In this document: positions 49,293 to 58,800 of the stretch, piece by piece
Position numbering within the stretch: the stretch's first letter is position 1
Layout of the letters: each line of letters opens with the position of its first letter
Assembly: GCA_030268105.1 (NCBI GenBank)
Contig: BSDZ01000010.1
Coordinates: 1,526,001 to 1,590,000, forward strand
Reading direction: 5' to 3'
Source: Volvox africanus
Taxonomy: Eukaryota; Chlorophyta; Chlorophyceae; Chlamydomonadales; Volvocaceae
DNA length: 64,000 nucleotides
Position numbers and translations under genes: made by a program
Notes under the pieces: model-generated
Seen by the model: only the letters and a program-made list of their open reading frames with translations
Databases searched by the model: none
What the model was told of the DNA's origin: nothing

Positions 49293-49574
49293 TGTTATGA
49301 TATTCGGTCAGACTTCTTCATGTGTTCATTGGTTAAACGTATTGCCAGGAACGTACTGCGGCTGAATTTCAAATGTGAAGGGTCTTATGTACGATCCTTC
49401 ACCAAGTCGCTATTTATTCCCCGAAGCTGACTTGCTTCTTTAGCTGTTTGTAACGATCTATTGCTTGCCCGGACTTTGGAGTGTCCTTGTGGCTGGAGGC
49501 ATAGTGGCAGCTCGCTTGTCCAGCTTGTGCTGAACTGGACTTTTCTCAACTGTTGCGACGCGAGTTTCACAACA
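49293..49574 (+). repeat. 5' LTR of non-autonomous element
   Basis: 282 bp, TGTTATGA to TCACAACA. The fifth base (A) breaks an otherwise perfect terminal inverted repeat seen in the 3' LTR. Confidence 0.9.
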
Positions 49575-49590
49575 GGTTATGAGCCCCACG
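49575..49590 (+). other. Half-tRNA-type primer-binding site
   Basis: GGTTATGAGCCCCACG follows the LTR immediately. Its complement contains GGGCTCATAACC, the anticodon arm of initiator tRNA-Met (CAT anticodon), not the CCA end. This resembles copia/Ty5 priming from a tRNA cleaved in the anticodon loop. Confidence 0.65.
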
Positions 49591-49765
49591 TGACGCGGTG
49601 GCCGTTGTTGAGGACGTGCTTTGTCCTGAGTTGTTTTGAATGTCGTGGAAGCTCAATTGATCGATATGTTGCACCGGAGCTCATCGCGGCGGTTTGTATC
49701 AGTTTTGTGTTCGTCTGGAGCATTGACTTCACCTGTCAGTGGCAGGTACATGCCAGTTGTCCGTT

Positions 49766-50344
49766 ATGACAGCAATAATAGCGGATCAGTTGGTAATCCT
49801 GGTGATAGGAGCGCCGGACAAGGAGGTGATAGGAGCGCCGGACAAGGAGTCGCTTGGAGCGCCGGATAGAGATGCGATAGGAGCGCCGGACAAGGAGGCG
49901 ATAGGAGCGCCGGACAAGGAGGCAATAGGAGCGCTGGACAAGGAGTCGATAGGAGCGCCGGACAAGGAGGCGATAGGAGCGCTGGACAAGGAGGTGATAG
50001 GAGTGCCGGACAAGGAGGCGATAGGAGTGCCGGACAAGGAGGCGATAGGAGCGCCGGACAAGGAGGCGATAGGAGCGCCGGACAGGGAGGCAATAGGAGC
50101 CCCTGTCATCATTGACCGCGGAGCCTGGCGTCTTGAGCCAATCATTGGTGTGGATGTCAGATGTCCCCACAATGAAGATGTTAGGGCTAGACAAGCAGTT
50201 TGGCAAGGAAAGACTGGCGGTGATGTCAGGGTCGCCGCCTGGTGCGATTTGGCGGCAAAGTGCAAGTCAGTTGTGACTACGAGGAAAATGGCGCTACATA
50301 GGAGATCAACGATCAGGTTATGGTTCCTTCTGAGGACACCTTAA
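49766..50344 (+). CDS. Repeat-containing ORF of non-autonomous element (IGAPDKEA repeats)
   Basis: ATG 49766 opens 192 codons. About twelve tandem copies of the octapeptide IGAPDKEA (variants IGALDKES, IGVPDKEA) are followed by a short unique C-terminus. The repeat is 24 bp, so several other frames on both strands also stay open, and this makes coding status uncertain. No family recognised. The peptide is acidic/basic alternating and possibly extended or helical. It may be simply a coding-compatible minisatellite. Confidence 0.35.
   Translation: MTAIIADQLVILVIGAPDKEVIGAPDKESLGAPDRDAIGAPDKEAIGAPDKEAIGALDKESIGAPDKEAIGALDKEVIGVPDKEAIGVPDKEAIGAPDKEAIGAPDREAIGAPVIIDRGAWRLEPIIGVDVRCPHNEDVRARQAVWQGKTGGDVRVAAWCDLAAKCKSVVTTRKMALHRRSTIRLWFLLRTP
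49802..50103. repeat. 24-bp minisatellite
   Basis: About 12.5 copies of a 24-bp unit containing ATAGGAGCGCCGGACAAGGA, with scattered substitutions. Contiguous, without spacers. Confidence 0.93.
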
Positions 50345-51500
50345 AAGCGCCGAGAAATTTTACTGGTCGTTCACAAGCTACAACGATGCCGACACAAAGA
50401 TGGAGCGGATTGGCGGTAACTTCACAGTGAACTAGAACCTTTACCGCATTTATACGTTGAAAGCTTTTTGACTATGCCTTTATTTACTGGGCAGCTCACG
50501 GTGCGGCACTTTGTAAGTTTGTAGATCGAGCAAGGTGGATTTCACCTACATTGATAACAGCTCAGGCGACGTTTTGATAGGTGCTTTATTGCTATGTTTT
50601 GTCAGAGCACCCCATAGCAGTTCAAGGCAATTGATGTGCTTGCCGAGCCATAGACCTCGCCTGTGAGTGGCCTGTGCCTGTCAGCCGCACGTTATCTCAT
50701 GGAGAACTCTTGTTAGGAAACGCTAACGATGCAAGAGGTGGCGTTCTCTTGGTGAGAACAAGTTTGTTTCGTGCAGTTCAGAGTACTGCATAATTGCAGC
50801 TTCTAATTGCCTTGAGGAAAAAGGGGCAGAAGTTTTCATCACACCACTAGGTACAGCTATGTTCGCGTACTGCCATTGGGCCGTATTTTTCTGAGTACGT
50901 TCGAGTACTGCCATTGGGCGGTATGGCATTTGCTTGTGGTAGTGATTGGCGACCTGTATTAACTCTTGATTTGTTTTGGTTATGTCAGTGGTGCCCTGCC
51001 TAATTCCCAATTTGTGGATGTTTGCCTGCCCGTAACCCAGACCTCATGCAGCACAGTGAAACGACAGCGTCTGCCTTGGTGGTACGACGTGAGGGCCATG
51101 AGAGCCCGACGGACCTTTGTTTACTATGATGTTCAGGTTATGTCAACTGGAAGGTCAGTACCTTGAACTCGAGGGATATGTGAAGCCATCTAGGTTGCAG
51201 CCATTTGTGAGTTTTTGTGTCATATTAAGGGAACGTAGCTAATTCCCTCAATCGGACATGAGGCAGATCAGTTGCTTGGCCTTGTTCACCTGGATGTGTG
51301 TGGCTAGATGCTGGAGCTATTGACTTTTGTTTTGAGGCTTAGAGAGTCAGAGGTCTGTGGTCTGAGTGCCCTAATGTAGGGCAGACGGAGCAGCAGTATG
51401 AATGATCCTGGGATGGACTGTTGGTGGCTAATGTGGTTCATGTTTATGAGGCGACACCATACAAGGGTGTGCGCAAAGTGTTTATTCTACAGGTATGACC

Positions 51501-51702
51501 AGCAGGATAGAGCCTGGCTGGAAGAGGGACCTGATGAGAGGTCGCCTGATGCGTTCCCAGCAGGATAGAGCCTGGCTGGAAGAGGGACCTGATGAGAGGT
51601 CGCCTGATGCGTTCCCAGCAGGATAGAGCCTGGCTGGAAGAGGGACCTGATGAAAGGTCGCCTGATGCGTTCCCAGCAGGATAGAGCCTGGCTGGAAGAG
51701 GG
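51501..51702. repeat. 58-bp minisatellite
   Basis: Units start with AGCAGGATAGAGCCTGG at 51501, 51559, 51617 and 51675; the last is partial. Copies are almost identical. Confidence 0.93.
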
Positions 51703-51792
51703 CTGCCCAATGAGTATGTACGACATGTGTTAGGGAGTCGATGGCAGAGTCCTGTGGAATGCTCTCAATTATGTTTGGGTAGCTATCCTGGT

Positions 51793-51812
51793 TAGGGTTT
51801 TAGGGTTTTAAT
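51793..51812 (+). repeat. Short interstitial telomere-like motif
   Basis: Roughly two units of TTTTAGGG (TTAGGGTTTTAGGGTTTTAA) inside the non-autonomous element. TTTTAGGG is the Chlamydomonas telomere repeat. Too short to be more than suggestive. Confidence 0.5.
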
Positions 51813-52284
51813 GAGGGATGGAAGGCTGCAAGTGTTTTGCACGTCTTTATGATTGCTTTGCTTGATTTGCTTGGCTCTGCTTGCGTCTCGGCATGTCCTT
51901 GTGTCCAGCCCTGTGAACGTCATTTTCGTGGGAGTATTCTGTACGAGCTTAGTCTCTGGAGTGCAACCGTTCTTTAAAGGTCGTGTAACCTTAGTGTTCG
52001 CCGAGTGCGTGAGAGACGTCTTGCGCTACAGGTACCTAAGTGTTCACTTAGAAGTTTTGGCAGCGGCGGAATCAAAGTTTGAATGGCTGTCAGTTGGCGT
52101 TGATTGCGTGGCGACGTACTGTCTGCGTGGGAGTCTTTCGAACGTTTCTTTCGGTCACCAACGTTGCGCCTCATCGTCGCAGTTGAGTTTTAATGTTGTC
52201 TTTGTTTGAAGTCACAGATGCACTTGTTAGAAAATGTCACATCGTATGCTTGCAGTGCGTACGGGAAGTCTGCCCACGTGGGAG

Positions 52285-52566
52285 TGTTGTGATATTCGGT
52301 CAGACTTCTTCATGTGTTCATTGGTTAAATGTATTGTCAGGAACGTACTGCGGCTGAATTTCAAATGTGAAGGGTCTTATGTACGATCCTTCACCAAGTC
52401 GCTATTTATTCCCCGAAGCTGACTTGCTTCTTTAGCTGTTTGTAACGATCTATTGCTTGCCCGGACTTTGGAGTGTCCTTGTGGCTGGAGGCATAGTGGC
52501 AGCTCGCTTGTCCAGCTTGTGCTGATCTGGACTTTTCTCAACTGTTGCGACACGAGTTTCACAACA
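52285..52566 (+). repeat. 3' LTR of non-autonomous element
   Basis: 282 bp with perfect termini TGTTGTGA/TCACAACA. Confidence 0.9.
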
Positions 52567-53187
52567 CCAGCCACGCAAACGCCTAGCAGGCGCACGCGCG
52601 ACAGGCAACCTATTTTGCCTATTGCGGAGCAGAGTCCGTGTACGACTCACTTGGCTGCAGAGCTTCCGCGGGTCAGTTTGCCGACTCCAGTGTTGATGCT
52701 GGATGACAAACTAGATGCTAAGAAGATTTCCACCCGGGTTCGTGCTTTCATTCGGGATGTTAACCTATTCTTTGGGGTCATTCCGTGGGGCCAGGACCAG
52801 CGTTCTTGCTGTCTGTTCCTGTCTCAGGCATTGCGTGGCAATGCTAAGGTCTGGTATGATGAGTGGTCGCTCTCTCAGACTCAGCTCACTGGGGAATCTA
52901 TCCTAGAGAATTTGCGCATTCGCTTTGCACCACAAATTCTGTCGGTTGAGCAGGAGGCTCGTCAGAAGCTTGCTGACAAGTCCTTCTATATGCAGACTGG
53001 TGAAAATGTCCCTGCATATCATGCCCGCCTTGAGGCATTATTCCAGGATATCCCTGATATCCACCCTCGTGAGAAACTGTTTTGGTTTCAGCAAGGTCTG
53101 TCTGGTGTCCTGCAACCTAAGTGTGCAGCTGATGAGAAGGGAAGACCCTTCACCAGCTATGATGACCTTGTGCGTCATGCCTCTGGC
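52567..53187 (+). pseudogene. Element 2 gag, part 2
   Basis: Retrotransposon gag core (capsid-like): RVRAFIRDVNLFFGV, AKVWYDEW, FAPQILSVEQEARQKLADK, YHARLEALFQDIP and FWFQQGLSG. It aligns with the gag of the intact element (FVRNVRNYFATA, ARLWHDQW, FWFQQGLSS). Cut at 53187 by element 1; the frame continues at 60348 after the CTGGC repeat. Together with parts 1 and 3 this would be a gag of about 465 residues. Confidence 0.88.
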
Positions 53188-53602
53188 TGTTGTATCCTTA
53201 ATGCATTTCGGTAATTCATTAAGATATAATAATTATCTGTTTATTATTTTATAATATAATATATTTAATTATCATATTAACTGTTTCATGTTTCCATCTG
53301 GCATTCGATTTGTGGATTTGGTCTCGGCTGTCGACGACCAATACTAACCGACTTCCTGAAACATCCGAACCTGTCGGTTACTCCATAACCTGTATGGAAT
53401 GGGCCATTTACCGCCTGAATGGTAAATGGTGGAACATCTGGTTCCTGGTTCACTGAATCTCCGGTTGTAGTGGTGACTTCTGAAGGTCACGCCCGGTTCG
53501 AGGCCTCTCAAGTACGACCTAGTCGGCGGCTCTACTTAATCGGGCTCTGGCACAACAACCGGTATCTTTTGATACCACCCTTCGTGGGTACCATATACAA
53601 CA
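53188..53602 (+). repeat. 5' LTR of element 1
   Basis: 415 bp, TGTTGTATCC to CATATACAACA. Contains an AT-rich stretch (TATAATATAATATATTTAAT) near 53255-53275 that could act as the core promoter. Confidence 0.92.
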
Positions 53603-53605
53603 AGC

Positions 53606-53619
53606 TGGTATCGAGACCG
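53606..53619 (+). other. Primer-binding site of element 1
   Basis: TGGTATCGAGACCG, three bases after the LTR. Similar to the PBS of element 2 and consistent with a tRNA ending in GATACCA (initiator Met type). Confidence 0.65.
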
Positions 53620-54407
53620 TTCCTCCCTGGGACGTCTCGTCAAGTCTTCCGCTGAAATCGTTCAAGCCTTCTCAAGTCTTTCTGTGGTAACTGCTCAAGC
53701 CACTCTAACCGCGCAACGCGCTCAAGCCACTCAAGCTGCCCTTTTATAAATGGACATCGACCACGATCTTCCTCCTGCCGACATCCCTCTGGACATGGAG
53801 ACATTGCCTGAGGAGCTGGGCGCCGCCATTTTCGCTGCGGCTACCACCGGTCTGTAATATTCACGAAATTAGTCTAGTGACACTTAGAACCTGCTCTCTG
53901 TGAGTTTGGCTGTGCTTTCTGTTAAAGTCAATCTCTAAGTTAGTCGCGGTCAACGTGGCTCGCGACCTAGACAATTCTGCCTTCTCTGTTAGGTAATATC
54001 TTCCTGCAACACTGCTTTCTATCTAGAACTTGTATTGCAGTTTTGCTGAGGAATCCCTGTAGTTGCGGGTTCGATAGTACCTTCGCATCGAATCCAACGA
54101 GGAGTCGACTTCGTGAATTCACTTCGGCTTTCACTAATACATATATATCTCTATTACTTGAAAGGTATTGTGTTTGTTCCAACCGCCGTGAGTGCTTCTG
54201 CAGTGTCAACACCTCAGACCCTTCGGAGCGGCACCTCTGCCCAGTCACTCCGATCCATCGCAAATCAACTTCACGCGCGGACTTCAAAATTTTTGAAGTT
54301 CATCGAAGGCATCCAAGCGTTGGGTAGGCCCTGGTCCTTGCCTTTGCTTTGCCTTTCGCCAGAACAGTCACTCGCAGTTCGATCTGTTAGGCTTTCAGGC
54401 ATACAAT
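53620..54407 (+). other. Untranslated leader of element 1
   Basis: A leader of about 790 bases between PBS and gag with CTCAAGCC(A)-type short repeats near 53660-53740. It contains several short upstream open frames. Packaging signals would be expected here but none can be identified. Confidence 0.5.
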
Positions 54408-55787
54408 ATGCAAGCCTCGAACTTAGCGAATGCTGTCTCGGCTCTTGCTGCCAACACCTTTCAGTTTGTTGGCCGGATTGCTGCTAATGCTAGCCAAGCG
54501 AATAGGTGGGAATGGCTCTCTAGGTTGACACAGCCACCAAATGCTGCTGTGGCAGGCGGTATCGACCTTCCGAACCAGCCTTCACCTATTCCCAGGCAAG
54601 GCGGCACAGCATCCCCTGAGGCACCTACATCACCTATTTATGCCCCATCCCCTTTTTATGTTCATGGCCCTGCTGTAGTGTCAAACCATTTGACACCTGG
54701 TGCCGTGGATATTCCTGGGATGGCTCCCGCTGCTGCCGCAACAACTTGTGCTGCTGTTGCGGGCACCTCTTCCAGGCCACCTGGGCCTCCTCATACTGGA
54801 CATGAGGACGAGGTGATAAAAATAGCGATCGCAGTGCCTAAGCTGAATATCCCTATGGATGTTAAGCTTTCTGATTTAGGACGAGTTGCTGCGCCTCTAA
54901 CACGGGCCTTTGTCCGTAATGTTAGGAACTACTTTGCCACAGCCCGTGGGGGTCAACAGGACTCTACGCGCCGTCTTTTCTTGGCCACTGCCTTTGAAGG
55001 CGCGGCAAGATTATGGCACGATCAATGGACTAACGCAAGGGATTCTTATACATCTGAGGAACTGCTAGAAGCACTGCTTGTCCGTTTTGCACCCCAGGTC
55101 CAGTCACGTGACACTGAGGCACGCCTGAAATTAAATGCTGGCAAATATCGCATGCGCCCTGGAGAAACTGTCTCTGCCTATCAGAGCCGCTTTGAGGCTC
55201 TTGTCACGCCCATTGCGGACCTGTCTGATAGTGAGCGTGTGTTTTGGTTTCAGCAGGGCCTCTCATCCGACCTTAGTGGGGACTGTGCAACTGACCTGTC
55301 GGGTAAAACCTTTAAGTCATATACAGACTTGGTTCAGTTCTCCCTGGGAGCTGAACTTAGGTTACTGGCCCGACGGGAATCTGACAAACTGGCCCGTCCC
55401 AAAATGAACATGCTGTCGGTACAGGACATGGCCTGCGACGACCCTGACGAGGAGACCCCGGCGCCCCCGACCAAAAAACCGCGGGCTGCATCCGTTCGTC
55501 CAGGCATCACCGGGCACGAGGATCAGCCGCGGCAGGTTAAGGGCGCCGGTAAGTCTAAGAGGGGCGGCGGACAGCAGGGGAGGCACTTGGCCCCAAAAGG
55601 GGGCCACGTGCAGAAGAAGGGGCCCAAGCAGAACCTAGCGGAATATTTAACCACATTCAAATGTACTAGACGGGAGTTCCATTTCCGTAAACAACATGGG
55701 ATGTGCCTCCGTTGCGGTTCCGACCAACATAGGGTTGACTCCTGCCCAATGCTGGGGGCGGAGAAAAATAAGGGTAAGGACCACTAG
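54408..55787 (+). CDS. Element 1 gag polyprotein
   Basis: 459 residues from ATG 54408. It has an Ala/Pro-rich N-terminal part (1-140), a capsid-like gag core around 150-320 (FVRNVRNYFATARGG, ARLWHDQW, RFEALVTPIADL, FWFQQGLSSDL), a basic region (380-420), and one zinc knuckle CLRCGSDQHRVDSC (CX2CX4HX4C) near 440. It packages element RNA in the virus-like particle. It ends in a UAG at 55785-55787 that lies in frame with pol. The product is presumably made both as Gag and, by readthrough, as Gag-Pol. Confidence 0.93.
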   Translation: MQASNLANAVSALAANTFQFVGRIAANASQANRWEWLSRLTQPPNAAVAGGIDLPNQPSPIPRQGGTASPEAPTSPIYAPSPFYVHGPAVVSNHLTPGAVDIPGMAPAAAATTCAAVAGTSSRPPGPPHTGHEDEVIKIAIAVPKLNIPMDVKLSDLGRVAAPLTRAFVRNVRNYFATARGGQQDSTRRLFLATAFEGAARLWHDQWTNARDSYTSEELLEALLVRFAPQVQSRDTEARLKLNAGKYRMRPGETVSAYQSRFEALVTPIADLSDSERVFWFQQGLSSDLSGDCATDLSGKTFKSYTDLVQFSLGAELRLLARRESDKLARPKMNMLSVQDMACDDPDEETPAPPTKKPRAASVRPGITGHEDQPRQVKGAGKSKRGGGQQGRHLAPKGGHVQKKGPKQNLAEYLTTFKCTRREFHFRKQHGMCLRCGSDQHRVDSCPMLGAEKNKGKDH

Positions 55788-55826
55788 GAACTTGCCCAGG
55801 CTGGTATAGAGGGATCACCACCTGGG
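55785..55826 (+). promoter_or_regulatory. Putative UAG readthrough signal, element 1
   Basis: Stop UAG (55785-55787) followed by G, a 7-base spacer, stem CCCAGG (55795-55800), a 20-base loop, then CCTGGG (55821-55826). Pol is open in the same frame for 16 codons before its first GTG, so no frameshift is needed. Element 2 has the same geometry. Confidence 0.6.
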
Positions 55827-58800
55827 GTCTTTGCTGTGGGCCAGATGGTAGCAAAGTGCCGTGCAGTACGGGCTCTTTTGCCCTCTGTTTTAAACCAAGT
55901 GGAGCAGGTGATAGGGAGACGTTTTTCTTTTGATGCACGAACTGTCCGTGCCGGCTTTGATGGCTTTTGTAATCTGTTTGAGCCTCAAGGTCGCCCCCTA
56001 TCCTCCGCTAACTTGGGTGGGCATACTATCTTGTTCACTCCCTCTTCACTCTGCGAGCTACAGAAGCAATTAGCTCTCTTTAGGGCATGCAAACGTCAAC
56101 ACCCTGATACCTCAGCATGCATCTTGCTGCCTGAGTATGTGTCCCGACGCAACCCTTCTTTTCTGTCGGGAATGCAACGGGTCTTAAGGTTTAATCCAGG
56201 GACGGCTCTTTTCCATAGCCTTGATATGGCAGGTGAGGTTGTTCAACTCCCTGGAAGCCCATACTCTGTTGACGTCTGGTTTGCTGCTCCTAAATCGGTT
56301 CAGGAGGGCTTGCCTGAGACTGAACCCTGTATTTCAGTTCTCTGCTTGCCTAAAGCTGCTGCCCTGATAGGTGCTGGCGTACCTCTGATCACCGTAAGTA
56401 CGGCAGGTCGTACGTTCACCGCCCTAGCTGACTCTGGAGCCAGTGATGATTTCATTTCGGCTTCAGTGGTTACGCAGCTTGGCCTGAAACCTAGCCCATG
56501 CTCCTGGTCAGAAGTTACCCTTGCTGATGGGGGTAAGCAGGCTATCTTGGGGCAGGTTAATCTTCGTCTATCTGCAGGTCCTTTAAGGTTAAATGTCCGC
56601 CCATACGTGTTGCCTGAGCTAACTGACGCTGCCACGTATATCTTGGGTTCTTCCACGCTAGCACAGTATGGGGCTGTCCTTGACTATGAGGCTAAATCTT
56701 TGCGCCTGCGCAAGGGGAATCTAGTCTGCAAGGTACCCTTTACTACTGCCGGACAGCCACCAGATCAGATGACACCTGCGCCTTGCTTTAATTATGCAAC
56801 CACTGCTATCTGTCAGCATACTGAACCTGAAGTTGTTGGCAGAAAAGCAGCAGTTCGCATGATTCGCAAGGGGGCCCATGCTTTACTAGTACGGCCCAAG
56901 TTGCACCTGAATGCAACTTCTATCCCAGCTGATGCCACTGACCCTGAGCTTGAGGCCCTGTTACAGGAATATGCAGATATATTCCAGGAGGTCCCTGGTA
57001 AGCCTCCAATGCGGCCTGTGGATCACACCATACCTTTGGTGCCTGGTGCAGTACCCGTTTCCCGCCCCATGTATCGGCTAAGCCCCTTGGAGCTGGACGA
57101 GGTCAAACGACAGGTTACTGAGCTGCTGAAAAAAGGTATGATACGGCCAAGCACATCCCCATACTCCGCCCCTATTCTGTTTGTGGGAAAGAAGGATGGG
57201 ACTCTGAGAATGTGCATTGACTATAGGGGGTTAAATGCCGCAACAGTTAAGAACCGTTACCCCCTCCCACGTGTCGATGATCTGCTGGATAAGCTAAAAG
57301 ATTCTGCATTCTTTAGCTCTATTGACCTCCAGCAGGGGTATAATCAGATTCGTATAGCAGAATCTGACATCCCTAAAACGGCTTTCCGTACGCCGTTTGG
57401 CCATTTTGAATATACCGTCCTTAGTTTCGGACTGACGAACGCCCCTGCAACGTTCCAAGCCGTCATGGACCGCATCTTCAGGCCATACATCGACAAATTC
57501 GTCATCTGTTATCTGGACGATATCCTGGTGTTTTCAAAGACCCGTGAGGAGCACATACAACACCTCCGCCTGGTCTTTGAGGTTCTGCGGCGTGAGCAGC
57601 TGTATGCTAAGCGTTCTAAGTGCCACTGGGCACAACCACAGGTGGAGTATCTGGGGCATATAGTGTCTCAGGGTGGCATACGGATGGACCCCCGGAAAAC
57701 TGCTGTTGTTCGGGATTGGCCAGTGCCCTCCAACCTTCAGGAACTGCGTAAGTTTTTGGGCCTGACCAACTACTTTCGTAAGTTCATAGAGCGCTACTCA
57801 GTCATTGCTGCACCGCTAACAAACCTCACACGTAAGGGAGCCTTCTCTTCACCTGAGGCCTGGACCCCCGCATGCCAAGAAGCTTTTGATGCTTTGAAGC
57901 GTGCTATCTCTGATGATATTATCCTGCACTTCCCTGACTACTCATTGCCGTTCCGTGTAGAGGTCATAACTGATGCATCTATACATGGGACGGGGGCAGT
58001 TCTGTTGCAGCAGGGACGCCCCATTGCATATACGAGTAAGAAGTTTTCGGGGGCTGAAACCCGTTATACCACTGGGGAACAGGAATTTCTGGCGGTCCTA
58101 CATGCCTTGAAGGAATGGCGATGTTACCTTGAGGGCCGGCCTTTTGCCCTCAAGACTGATCACAAACCCCTTACGTTTCTGCAAGGTGTGCCCTCCCTTA
58201 ACCGACGCCAGGCCCGCTGGATGGAATACCTGGCACGGTTTAACTTTGATTGGGAGTACCTGAGCGGCTCACTTAACATAGCTGATGCTCTCAGTAGGCA
58301 CCCCTCACTGCATGCAGCCATTCTGGCGGTAAGCACACGGAGTAGGTCTCAGGCAAAACCTAACTTCGTGCCCTCCGATTTTACCAAGCGCTTGAAACAG
58401 GCTTATGCAGCCGACCCGTGGTTCACAATTCACAACAACACGGGGCACTTGGCACAGGAGCATGGCTTATGGATCCGATCGGAAGGATCCCACCGTCAGA
58501 TTGTTGTACCTAACGACGATTCATTACGTCGTGAACTTCTCTCACGTTTTCATGACGGCCCTCTTGCTGGGCATCCTGGCTGCACGCGGTTACTAGAGCT
58601 TTTGCGGCGTCAATTCTGGTGGCCCCGCATGGCTAAGGACACCGAAAATTATGTCCTCTGTTGTGACCTGTGCCAGCGCAATAAGGCCCAGTCTGGTAAA
58701 GCACATGGGCATCTCCAACCTCTTCCTATTCCTGACGCTCCGTGGGAAAGCGTCTCTATGGACTTTATTGTTGCGCTGCCCAAAACTGAGGGAGGATACG

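Larger units (their letters stand above)
49293..52566 (+). mobile_element. Non-autonomous LTR retrotransposon, 3.27 kb, TSD CCAGC
   Basis: Two 282-bp LTRs (49293-49574 and 52285-52566) with termini TGTT(A/G)TGA and TCACAACA differ at about four sites. The 5-bp target duplication CCAGC flanks the element at 49288-49292 and 52567-52571. The 2.7-kb interior has no reverse transcriptase, integrase or protease. It has a half-tRNA type primer site, a 24-bp coding-compatible tandem repeat and a 58-bp tandem repeat. It presumably moves with proteins supplied by an autonomous relative. Confidence 0.9.

Noticed and set aside
49802..50103. CRISPR-like array
   Set aside because: Repeats are contiguous without unique spacers, in a eukaryotic retroelement.
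49736..50265. Antisense frames with RLLVRRSY, CPALLSP or SLSGAPIA repeats
   Set aside because: These are frame shadows of the 24-bp minisatellite.
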